Assembly: GCA_027297085.1 (NCBI GenBank)
Contig: JAPUIL010000104.1
Span: 1-7,043, forward strand
Length of the DNA: 7,043 nucleotides
Reading direction: 5' to 3'
Origin: Verrucomicrobiota bacterium
GTDB lineage: Bacteria; Verrucomicrobiota; Verrucomicrobiia; Opitutales; UBA2995
Position 1 is the stretch's first letter; the number at the start of each line of letters is the position of its first letter. Under the pieces are notes generated by a model. The model worked only from the letters and a program-made list of their open reading frames with translations. It was not told the DNA's origin and ran no database searches. Below are positions 1-5,480 of the stretch, in pieces. A program made the position numbers and the translations under genes.

Positions 1-1
1 A

Positions 2-35
2 GCCGTCGCCTTAGCAGGCTATGGCTAGGCACGGC
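2..35. repeat. Imperfect hairpin at left window edge, REP-like candidate
   Basis: The arms GCCGT (2-6), GCC (8-10) and TAGC (12-15) pair with GCTA (24-27), GGC (28-30) and ACGGC (31-35). This gives twelve base pairs, two single-base bulges on the left arm (C7 and T11) and an 8-base loop. A perfect palindrome, CCGACGTCGG (53-62), and a GCAAGG/CCTTGC pair (40-45, 63-68) follow, so the leading ~95 bases are rich in dyads and probably non-coding. The element directly precedes a truncated dehydrogenase gene, so it may mark the breakpoint. It could be an intergenic palindromic repeat or the edge of a mobile element; no second copy is visible in the window. Confidence 0.4.
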
Positions 36-95
36 GATTGCAAGGAATGACCCCGACGTCGGCCTTGCTTCGATAATTGACAAAAAATCGCTTAA

Positions 96-341
96 GTGAG
101 TGCCATTCGCATCAATGCCGTTAGCCCCGGTTCCATCAAAACAGAAATGCTGGATCGTTTTGCTGGGGAGACGGAAGAAGAACAAAAACAAACGCTTGAA
201 TACTTGGAGTCACTGCATCCGATTGGTCGCATTGGTGAGCCAGAAGAGATAGCTGGGGCTGTTCTTTGGCTCTGTTCAGAAGAGGCCTCGTTCATGCTTG
301 GACAGAGTATCACCGTTGATGGAGGATTTACTGCCATCTAG
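96..341 (+). pseudogene. C-terminal remnant of a short-chain dehydrogenase/reductase (SDR)
   Basis: The ~81 residues match the last third of a classical NAD(P)-dependent SDR. They start at the strand carrying IRINAVSPG, continue through the substrate-loop region (KTEML) and the PIGRIGEPEEIA helix, and end in the usual LGQSITVDGGF C-terminus. Family members are about 250 residues. Here the Rossmann TGxxxGxG motif, the NAG motif and the catalytic Ser-Tyr-xxx-Lys are all absent. Reading back in frame, a TAA lies immediately before the GTG at 96 and further stops lie at 48-50 and 12-14, and no other upstream frame supplies the missing part. The gene is therefore broken rather than cut by the window edge. 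The GTG is only the first codon of the surviving open stretch and is unlikely to be a true start. The remnant cannot be catalytic. The SDR assignment is secure, but the substrate cannot be told. Confidence 0.85.
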
Positions 342-376
342 TACTAGAGCAAAATACTGAAAGAGAGGGTAGGCTT

Positions 377-513
377 ATGAAAAAAATAGATTAGAAGCAT
401 TCAGCGATGGTGTTCTCTCAATTATCATCACCATCATGGTACTGGAAATGAAAGTGCCGCACAGTGCCGAATGGCACTCGGTTAAGCTGAGTTCCATCTT
501 TCAAAACGAGTAG
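377..513 (+). pseudogene. Frameshifted N-terminal remnant of a TMEM175/DUF1211-family potassium channel gene
   Basis: A Shine-Dalgarno-like GAGAGGG (363-369) sits 7 bases before ATG 377, but that frame reads only MKKID and stops at 392-394. Moving back one base within the A7 run (380-386) gives M-K-K-N followed by RLEAFSDGV, which is the signature at the start of TMEM175 (DUF1211) channels. The next ~20 residues form the first membrane helix, ending in LEMKVP as in the family, and the frame then stops at TAG 511-513. Full-length bacterial members are about 200 residues with six membrane helices including the channel-lining first helix, so only the first fifth remains. The family call rests on the RxxxFSDG-type motif plus the helix. 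The frameshift could be a real one-base deletion, a sequencing error in the homopolymer or ribosomal slippage on the A run. The truncation after ~44 codons makes a pseudogene likely in any case. Confidence 0.75.
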
Positions 514-669
514 AGGCCGGAAAAAGAAAAACTGTCCCTTCAGGTCAGCGTGATCCTGGATGAGGTCCTGGTTTTCTGACCAGAAATCCTCTAACCAGTA
601 TTTGCCTTTTGAAGAGACAGTCTCCGGAAAATATTGATGGTTATTCGAACAGATAAGTTTCGGCCAAAC
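511..669 (-). other. Unrecognised minus-strand open stretch, possible gene fragment
   Basis: Downstream of the DUF4331 gene and overlapping its last 29 bases, one minus-strand frame is open from 669 (after a TAG at 672-670) to a TGA near 413. The part from about 640 to 511 looks protein-like, with KYWLEDFW, an acidic and glutamine-rich segment, and then a KGQFFFFRPLLVL run. It has no ATG or GTG start. Beyond about 510 it runs antisense to the channel remnant, so that part is surely a shadow. It may be an internal or C-terminal fragment of a decayed gene, or simply a chance open frame. I do not recognise a family. Confidence 0.2.
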
Positions 670-2497
670 CTACGCCTTCCGCGCCGTCTTTGCCACTAAT
701 CACGGTGGTATAGATTCCAGGATTGAGAGTAATAAGTACCGCGGATTCTCTGGAATCGGCTGGTGCCAGAGGACTGGCTGCAATTTCTTCCTGTCTATCC
801 CCGTTCATCCAATCATCATTTACCACTATCATTTCGTCTCCCTGAAATACCGTCATTATGGGATCATCCAACGGGTCTGTGATACCGGAATCGATCAGAC
901 TGGGGCCAAGTGCGCGCAGCAGAACATCTACAGGTTTGTCTCCGAATATTACCAAACCGCCTATGAGTTCTTTCTGATCTGAACTTACAAATCCACGTGT
1001 TGACATGTTCACAAGACGTGTAACCCGAGTTTGAGCAAAGCTAGGGTTATGCACGGAATTTCGACCATTGTGAGGTGTTCCCGCATAAGGAAACACTTTG
1101 TTATAGATCGCATCGTTTTCGTTTACATTGTCTATGCCATCTGCAACTACCAGGGTAAGCGGATCGGTCCGTAAGTCACTGATAACCGCGGTAATCGCGA
1201 TGTCGATTACGTCATCTCCGAAACGCCGGCCGTTGGGCCAACCGCCCGGGACGGTTCCGTTGCCAAATCCGTCGGATATCTGGCTTAGCAGCGTATCGCC
1301 TCCGAATATGCCAAGACGCGAGAAGCCTTCATCCGCACCAGATCCGCCTTGCAGGCGAGCAGGTCTAGTAGACAGGTCGACTCGTATGAGGTCGGGGATA
1401 AAAATGCCGACCAGGTCCGTGCGGTTATCCGTTGGTGCGACTGCTTCTCCACCGAATACCAGTGCGTTAATCAGACCAGCCAGCTCGGGAGTCTCCGCAT
1501 ATTTTTGAAATAAGGCTACGTCTTGAGTCGGCTTGCTCTGGTTGTAGGCATTCTTGTCTTCAATCGCAACAAGCGCTTCGCAGAAAAGCGGATTTCCCAG
1601 TCGTCCAACCTGGGTCCACAAGCCAAGCTCTATGCGACTGGTTGTTGCATAAACACCAACCGATTGCATATCACCTCCGATATCCTCAACAGGAATCTCC
1701 AGCATTATGATATGGGTGTTGAAGCCCGACTGACTATCAAAACTTTCTTTACCCGAACGAAGCATCAAGAGGTCAAAGATGGATTGTATGTCCCCATAGA
1801 AACCATCCTCCCTTTGACCGGCGAAACTTCTGTATCCGTTGGCCAATGACGCAATGGATTGAGCGGTATAATCATCAAGTAAAAGAGGATCATCGACACC
1901 TGGTTTCGCTTTGTTCATGCCATCGTTCTCCAGGTTGTACTTGGGTGTAGCGACACCCTGATTATTGGGCGGTACTATACCGGTTCCCATGTCAGTTACC
2001 GTTGCACCGTTGTCTTCGACTTTCATAACCGAATAAGTTTGAACAAGATTCTGGCTTGCGTCTCCTACTGTGTCTATCACTCCCAGATAAGATTGCAGGA
2101 TCGTTGCCTCAGTTTTATATTCCGTTTCGAATTGGAACTGGTAAGAAATCGTATCGGCTCCCGTTGCCAGGTCGTCTCCGGTTGACAGGTGAATTTCGTA
2201 GAGTACACCGGGATCAAAATTATACTTGTTAGGACCGATGCCAGGTTCCTCGAAGGGATAAGTGGACAATCCTACCACCAGGTATTTTTGACCATCGCGC
2301 TCAGTTAGGAAGGCATAAACGTCCGCCAGATTGGCCGGGTCGTCGAAGGTGATAAGTGGAGCATCCATGTGACTGGAAGCGAAGGATGTTTGGACGCCCG
2401 CCAAGGCCAATGCCGCTAAGACCAATAGGCTTGAAGCGTTGGTCAGCTTGCGCCGAGGTTTTGCCCAGGCGCTTAGGTTTTGAAGTATTGTTTTCAT
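641..2497 (-). CDS. Exported DUF4331 domain protein with a Verrucomicrobia-type C-terminal domain
   Basis: The 618-residue protein begins with a signal peptide: basic residues at 14-17 (PRRK), a hydrophobic core at about 21-34, and likely cleavage near FA-SS at 39-41. The mature protein opens with SSHMDAPLITFDDPANLADVY, the typical DUF4331 start. Other family-like segments are DGFYGDIQSIFDLL (231-244), GNPLFCEALV (301-310), TDNRTDLVGIFIPDLIRVD (356-374) and GGWPNGRRFGDDVIDIA (418-434). Residues ~491-618 form a separate beta-rich domain, from RLVNMSTRGFV through LLRALGPSL and PGIYTTVISG to GVGLAETY, resembling the C-terminal module of many verrucomicrobial secreted proteins. DUF4331 has no established biochemical function; the protein should act in the periplasm or outside the cell. 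No strong Shine-Dalgarno precedes ATG 2497; the leader is A-rich. It lies 33 bases behind the small exported protein gene on the same strand, so the two are probably cotranscribed. Divergent ECF sigma and anti-sigma genes suggest sigma-dependent control. Confidence 0.88.
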   Translation of the reverse strand: MKTILQNLSAWAKPRRKLTNASSLLVLAALALAGVQTSFASSHMDAPLITFDDPANLADVYAFLTERDGQKYLVVGLSTYPFEEPGIGPNKYNFDPGVLYEIHLSTGDDLATGADTISYQFQFETEYKTEATILQSYLGVIDTVGDASQNLVQTYSVMKVEDNGATVTDMGTGIVPPNNQGVATPKYNLENDGMNKAKPGVDDPLLLDDYTAQSIASLANGYRSFAGQREDGFYGDIQSIFDLLMLRSGKESFDSQSGFNTHIIMLEIPVEDIGGDMQSVGVYATTSRIELGLWTQVGRLGNPLFCEALVAIEDKNAYNQSKPTQDVALFQKYAETPELAGLINALVFGGEAVAPTDNRTDLVGIFIPDLIRVDLSTRPARLQGGSGADEGFSRLGIFGGDTLLSQISDGFGNGTVPGGWPNGRRFGDDVIDIAITAVISDLRTDPLTLVVADGIDNVNENDAIYNKVFPYAGTPHNGRNSVHNPSFAQTRVTRLVNMSTRGFVSSDQKELIGGLVIFGDKPVDVLLRALGPSLIDSGITDPLDDPIMTVFQGDEMIVVNDDWMNGDRQEEIAASPLAPADSRESAVLITLNPGIYTTVISGKDGAEGVGLAETYLFE

Positions 2498-2530
2498 TTT
2501 ATTGTGCGTTTTTTTGATTTTAGTATGTGA

Positions 2531-2953
2531 TTAACTTGAAAATTTGATGGATGCATTCAGTTCCCTCAGAGCGTCGAGTTCGGACGAAGTTTGTGCGGAG
2601 CTAAACCTGTCAGCGGAATCAAGATGGGTATTGGTTTCGCTTTGGTTTCCGGCCTCGTGGGCAATAAGAGCGGCTATCAACGAAGTGCGACCGTCTCCGT
2701 ATCCGTAACCCAATGACACTCTTATGCTTTTATCTTGTAAGGATTGCTGAATGCGGATCAAATCCTCCCAGCATTTGTAGGATAAAATTTGTGAAATCGT
2801 ATCCGTTTCGCTGGTACTAATTGCCGGGTCTAGACGTTGTTCTGGTGCGGAATGGGTGTTGTGGGCATAGCTGTCCTGAGGTATTAATAGCAATAGAGAC
2901 CAAGTGTGTAAGAAATAGAGTTGCAGGGCGTGTGTCATCGGGAGGATTCTCAT
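2531..2953 (-). CDS. Small exported helical protein, hypothetical, TPR-like C-terminal half
   Basis: This 140-residue protein has a hydrophobic segment at about 9-25 followed by DSYA-H, consistent with a signal peptide cleaved after Ala30. A second ATG at 2938 (Met6) keeps the whole signal and could be the real start; neither start has a clear Shine-Dalgarno. The mature part is low-complexity up to about 50, then predicted helical. The region around 92-116 (SLIAALIAHEAGNQSETNTH, then LDSA) has the small/large residue spacing of a tetratricopeptide-type helical hairpin, but one unit is too little to call a TPR protein. It has a single cysteine (Cys61). The gene is the first of a minus-strand pair, 33 bases ahead of the DUF4331 gene, and is divergent from the sigma factor gene. 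Function unknown; its position suggests a partner of the DUF4331 protein in the envelope. Confidence 0.65.
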   Translation of the reverse strand: MRILPMTHALQLYFLHTWSLLLLIPQDSYAHNTHSAPEQRLDPAISTSETDTISQILSYKCWEDLIRIQQSLQDKSIRVSLGYGYGDGRTSLIAALIAHEAGNQSETNTHLDSADRFSSAQTSSELDALRELNASIKFSS

Positions 2954-2973
2954 TTAAATTTTGCTTTCTGACT

Positions 2974-2991
2974 GGGAACACGTCGGGTTCC
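2974..2991. promoter_or_regulatory. GGAAC/GTTCC dyad in divergent promoter region, candidate ECF sigma site
   Basis: GGAAC (2975-2979) and GTTCC (2987-2991) form an inverted repeat with a 7-base spacer. GGAAC is the common -35 core of many ECF sigma promoters, so each arm could be a -35 element firing outward. On the minus strand GGAAC (2991-2987) is followed after 15 bases by TCAGA (2971-2967), a plausible -10, but this spacing is short and would place the transcript start only a few bases before ATG 2953. On the plus strand the -10 position holds TCGGATC, a weaker match. The rest of 2954-3231 shows no convincing housekeeping promoter. A repressor operator would look the same. Confidence 0.3.
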
Positions 2992-3231
2992 TGAAATCGG
3001 ATCTATTATTTTTTGATTTTCCTGGCGGAGTGATCCCTTTAGCGTCCTCCTAGATCCGAACAGCCCGAAGTTACGTGTCCTTATAAACGAGAAATGAATG
3101 CGTTTATGAGATCGACTTATCCCCTGTGTACCATTCTTAAAATGGTCGCTGACCATGGTGGTGAGCCCAGGACTAGCTTTTCATCGTTGACCAGAAAAGC
3201 CCAAGCTCGGATGCTCATGGGTGTTTCTCCC

Positions 3232-3816
3232 ATGGACGAATCCAACCGCTTGAAATTGAGTGCCGCAATCGACGGAATACATTCCGGTGAGAAGGAAGCT
3301 TTGGGCACAATTTACGATATGTATGGCAAGGTGGTGTATTCTATTTCTCTAAAAATATTGAATCATTCAGCCGACGCAGAGGAAGCAACGCAGGATGCTT
3401 TTTTAAGCTTATGGAAGCACGCGGAAAGCTTGAGCGGAAAACCTGCCAAGGTTCTTCCCTGGCTATTGCGAGTGGTGCGGAATCGATCTATTGATACGAT
3501 TCGAAAATCAAGTAGACGTCCGCCATCGTCGCAGGTAATGAAAACGCCTGAGGTTGCGGAGCTTGAAAAGGACCACGCTGAGAAATCTACCGCTTTGGAT
3601 GCCTTGTTAGATTCCGAGCGTTCGGATCGAGTCAAACGGGCAATGAATCAGCTTCCTCCCGATCAGATGACTGTGATCGAGCTGGCCTACTTCAGTGGAT
3701 TCAGCCAAAGTGAAATCGCTCGCGAACTTAACGAGTCGTTAGGAACCATCAAATCCCGGGCACGTTATGCGTTATCCCGATTGAGAAAAGAACTGGAGGG
3801 CTGCCATGTCATTTGA
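3232..3816 (+). CDS. ECF-type RNA polymerase sigma factor (sigma-70 family, SigK/RpoE-like)
   Basis: From ATG 3232 the product has 194 residues, a normal ECF length. Region 2 spans about 22-96: YGKVVYSISLKIL, then the core-binding DAEEATQDAFLSLW (48-61), and the -10 recognition helix through PWLLRVVRNRSIDTIRK (76-92). A linker follows, then region 4 at about 131-188 with LPPDQMTVIELAY (141-153) and the helix-turn-helix SQSEIARELNESLGTIKSR (158-176) that should read the -35 element. The frame stays open upstream to ATG 3094, which would add 46 residues unlike any sigma domain; 3211 and 3217 are further ATGs. None has a strong Shine-Dalgarno, and 3232 was chosen because family homology begins just after it. 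The end overlaps the anti-sigma gene by 11 bases, so the two are cotranscribed and likely coupled. The factor should direct transcription in response to a signal passed on by that partner. Specific subgroup and targets are not determined. Confidence 0.9.
   Translation: MDESNRLKLSAAIDGIHSGEKEALGTIYDMYGKVVYSISLKILNHSADAEEATQDAFLSLWKHAESLSGKPAKVLPWLLRVVRNRSIDTIRKSSRRPPSSQVMKTPEVAELEKDHAEKSTALDALLDSERSDRVKRAMNQLPPDQMTVIELAYFSGFSQSEIARELNESLGTIKSRARYALSRLRKELEGCHVI
3795..3800 (+). promoter_or_regulatory. Strong Shine-Dalgarno of the anti-sigma gene
   Basis: GGAGGG lies inside the last codons of the sigma factor gene, 5 bases before ATG 3806. It fixes the start of the anti-sigma gene and, with the 11-base gene overlap, indicates translational coupling. 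That would keep inhibitor and sigma factor in balance. Other genes in this window have weak or no such site. Confidence 0.75.
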
Positions 3817-4873
3817 GGAGCTTGAGAATCTTGCAATTGCATACCTGCTTGACGAATTAGGTGAAAGCGAGCGGTCCGCATTTGAACACCGAATGGCAAA
3901 GGAGCACGAGCTCGCCAAGCTGGTAGATGATTTGGAGCGGTCCATGGGTTTGGCCATTATGGCCAGCACCGATCTTGTTGAACCCAGTGCCGATCTCAGA
4001 GACCGTCTTCTGGATGCTATTCCTGAGGACGAGTCTCTTTCAGCCACGGTCAATGAACCAACTAGTGAAAATAAGGTCGTCCCATTTCCGGTTCTCAAGG
4101 CAACATTGGCTGTTGTCGGTTGGGCAGCTGCGGCTTGCCTGGCCATTGTTTACCTGAACCAGCGGGAGAATTTTGATGATCTCCAAACTGAGAAAAGCTC
4201 AGTCATCGCCGAAAATGTATCACTACAATCCCGGGTTGGGGAGTTGTCGGAAGCTGCCTCAGCCAATCAGGCGAGAATTGAGGAATTGTCTAGTTCTATG
4301 GATTCCGCCCTTGCCGAAAATGTATCACTGCAATCCCGGGTTGGGGAGTTGTCGGAAGCTGCCTCAGCCAGTCAGGCGAGAAATGAGGAATTGTCTAGTT
4401 CTTTGGATTCCGCCCTTGCCACTAATGAATCGCTGAGAGCGCAATTGGATCAACTGTCTGTGCAACTGGTGGGTGTGAATGTCGAGCGGGACAACCTCGA
4501 ATCCATTGTGGCAAATTTACGTCAACAGACTGTGTTAGATAAGGTTCAGATTGCGGCATTGAGTTCCGAAATCGATGAACTCCGTTACGGATTCGCTGTG
4601 TGGGATACGGAAGGTGACAGGGGCATTGTCAAGGTGTTCAATCTGCAAGCACTCGATATTCCGACCCAAGACTACCAGTTCTGGGTGATATCACCCGATC
4701 AGGAGGCGCCGATACCCGCAGGCGTCTTCCAGGTGGATGAACAAGGACGTGCAGAATACGCTTTTGCTCCGACCATCCCCGTTACATCCGTGGGGGCGTT
4801 CGCAATCAGCCTTGAGCCCAAGGGTGGATCCTCGTCGCCAACGGGTCCGATAGTTCTTTCTGGGGCTCTGTAA
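3806..4873 (+). CDS. RskA-type transmembrane anti-sigma factor with an extended coiled-coil stalk
   Basis: The 355-residue protein should hold the upstream sigma factor inactive at the membrane. Residues ~1-75 are a helical, cytoplasmic sigma-binding domain starting EELENLAIAYLLDELGE, as in COG5343/RskA anti-sigma factors, without the HxxxCxxC zinc motif of the ZAS class. Residues ~96-117 form one membrane span. Residues ~121-260 are an alanine-, serine- and glutamate-rich coiled coil outside the membrane. It contains two almost identical 35-residue units (135-169 and 170-204) and a diverged third start (205 on). Residues ~260-355 are the RskA C-terminal domain, with YQFWVISPDQ (290-299), PAGVF (304-308) and FAISLEPKGGSSSPTGPIVL (332-351), including the typical GG-SP-TGP ending. 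Family members usually run ~230-280 residues, so the stalk accounts for the extra length. In well-studied relatives the signal is passed by regulated proteolysis; nothing here shows which signal or protease acts. Confidence 0.9.
   Translation: MSFEELENLAIAYLLDELGESERSAFEHRMAKEHELAKLVDDLERSMGLAIMASTDLVEPSADLRDRLLDAIPEDESLSATVNEPTSENKVVPFPVLKATLAVVGWAAAACLAIVYLNQRENFDDLQTEKSSVIAENVSLQSRVGELSEAASANQARIEELSSSMDSALAENVSLQSRVGELSEAASASQARNEELSSSLDSALATNESLRAQLDQLSVQLVGVNVERDNLESIVANLRQQTVLDKVQIAALSSEIDELRYGFAVWDTEGDRGIVKVFNLQALDIPTQDYQFWVISPDQEAPIPAGVFQVDEQGRAEYAFAPTIPVTSVGAFAISLEPKGGSSSPTGPIVLSGAL
4208..4417 (+). repeat. Two tandem 105-bp repeats inside the anti-sigma coiled coil
   Basis: Copy 1 (4208-4312) and copy 2 (4313-4417) start with GCCGAAAATGTATCACT and differ at only four bases. 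One change is silent and three alter residues: Asn154/Ser189, Ile158/Asn193 and Met165/Leu200. The unit is 35 codons, exactly five heptads, so the hydrophobic a/d spacing (for example V144, L147, A151, I158, L161, M165) continues across the junction. A weaker third relative begins at 4418 (ATNESLRAQL against AENVSLQSRV). The near identity points to a recent duplication. Confidence 0.95.
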
Positions 4874-4876
4874 GCT

Positions 4877-4899
4877 TCAGATTGTTGGATCTGGTTTTT
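4877..4899 (+). terminator. Possible weak intrinsic terminator after the sigma/anti-sigma operon
   Basis: Four bases after the anti-sigma stop codon, CAGAT (4878-4882) pairs with ATCTG (4889-4893) around a 6-base loop. A T-G pair extends the stem by one, and a five-T run follows at 4895-4899. The stem is short and A/T-rich, so it would be weak. The position directly after the operon is the main support. Confidence 0.35.
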
Positions 4900-4961
4900 C
4901 CTCTCCTGACTTTTCCTATAAGTTTTTTTAAATTCCTGCTCGATCCTTGCGTTCGAAAGAT

Positions 4962-4989
4962 AGGCTACGAATTTATTTCTGAATAGCCT
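4962..4989. repeat. Inverted repeat between convergent genes
   Basis: AGGCTA (4962-4967) pairs with TAGCCT (4984-4989) around a 16-base loop, in the gap between the anti-sigma gene and the convergent small gene ending at 5012. It may contribute to termination from either side, but no clear T run follows on either strand. Nothing else is seen in 4900-5011. Confidence 0.25.
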
Positions 4990-5011
4990 GAAGTTGAAAG
5001 GGGTGCATGGC

Positions 5012-5293
5012 TCAGAATTCCATTTTCTTATCCAATACAAAGAATTTAACTGTCTCGCGTTTGACACCGTCATTTTCCATGGCCTCCGCGGTGTCAGGCG
5101 ACTCCAACTCCTTGAAGAAAGTGTCGACGTCACTCACTTCGAAAGAAACAACAATCTGGTTGCCTTCATTAACGGTCGTAAAACTGACCGGACTTTTAAT
5201 TGTTTGGCTCCTAAAGAGTTCACCGTGGGTTCCGAAACCTTCTTCCCATTTTATCAAATCCTCAACTTCTCCTGTCGCTATAATATTTGGCAT
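5012..5293 (-). CDS. Small dimeric alpha/beta-barrel-like protein, hypothetical
   Basis: From ATG 5293 the product is 93 residues. The opening PNIIATGEVEDLIKWEEGF resembles the first strand and helix of small ferredoxin-fold proteins of the dimeric alpha/beta-barrel group. The pattern continues with a central strand QIVVSFEV, a helix VDTFFKELESPDTAEAME carrying the 'SP...AM..GV' type segment, and a last strand VKFFVLD. Such proteins (antibiotic biosynthesis monooxygenase-like, DUF3764-like) are usually soluble dimers; no catalytic residue can be assigned. The frame extends to a TTG at 5362, but this start is rejected: AAGGTG lies about 7 bases before ATG 5293, and a good promoter overlaps the longer version. 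The gene is monocistronic and convergent with the sigma/anti-sigma operon. Function unknown. Confidence 0.75.
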   Translation of the reverse strand: MPNIIATGEVEDLIKWEEGFGTHGELFRSQTIKSPVSFTTVNEGNQIVVSFEVSDVDTFFKELESPDTAEAMENDGVKRETVKFFVLDKKMEF

Positions 5294-5329
5294 AATTTCA
5301 CCTTCAATGTGGGTTATTAGTGGATTGAG

Positions 5330-5358
5330 ATTAAATTCTCTTTGGCTACTCAATGCAA
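5330..5358 (-). promoter_or_regulatory. Sigma-70-type promoter of the small alpha/beta-barrel gene
   Basis: Read on the minus strand, TTGCAT (5358-5353) is followed after exactly 17 bases by TTTAAT (5335-5330). The -10 matches TATAAT at five of six positions; the -35 matches TTGACA at three of six. Transcription would start near 5323 and give a leader of about 30 bases with an AAGGTG ribosome site before ATG 5293. The spacing to that start is the main support. Confidence 0.45.
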
Positions 5359-5480
5359 ACAAAAGCGGCAGAGATGGTGACGTTGGGGTGTAATTTTAAG
5401 TGCGGGGTAAATCAGGAAAGAAAAGTCAGATTTTTTCACTTTAAAGTTACAAGTGTTCACCCTTCTGAAATAGAATAGGG

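Noticed and set aside
2..35. Integron attC recombination site
   Set aside because: The bulged hairpin is reminiscent of one, but the RYYYAAC and GTTRRRY ends are absent and no integrase or cassette array is seen.
1..99. Open frame from the window start to TGA 97-99
   Set aside because: It is not in frame with the SDR remnant, resembles no SDR region and runs through the hairpin; probably chance.
611..625. GAGAC/GTCTC dyad as terminator of the DUF4331 gene
   Set aside because: The arms are separated by only one base, leaving a tiny stem after loop formation, and no T run follows.
1128..1508. Plus-strand ORF of 126 codons
   Set aside because: It lies fully antisense to the well-supported DUF4331 gene and has a low-complexity, arginine/proline/serine-rich product with no domain.
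1523..1849. Plus-strand ORF of 108 codons
   Set aside because: It is antisense to the DUF4331 gene, has no recognisable motif and is explained as a shadow of the real reading frame.
2950..3156. Minus-strand ORF of 68 codons with an ATGA overlap to the small exported protein gene
   Set aside because: The overlap looks operon-like, but the product is basic and featureless and occupies the divergent promoter region; chance is more likely.
3094..3231. 46-residue N-terminal extension of the sigma factor
   Set aside because: It is in frame and open but unlike ECF sequences and without a ribosome site; the family-like part begins just after ATG 3232.
4699..5133. Minus-strand ORF of 144 codons
   Set aside because: It is antisense to the RskA domain at one end and overlaps the small alpha/beta-barrel gene in another frame at the other.
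4994..5393. Two overlapping plus-strand ORFs of 108 and 128 codons
   Set aside because: Both are antisense to the 93-residue gene, whose promoter, ribosome site and fold-like pattern favour the minus strand.
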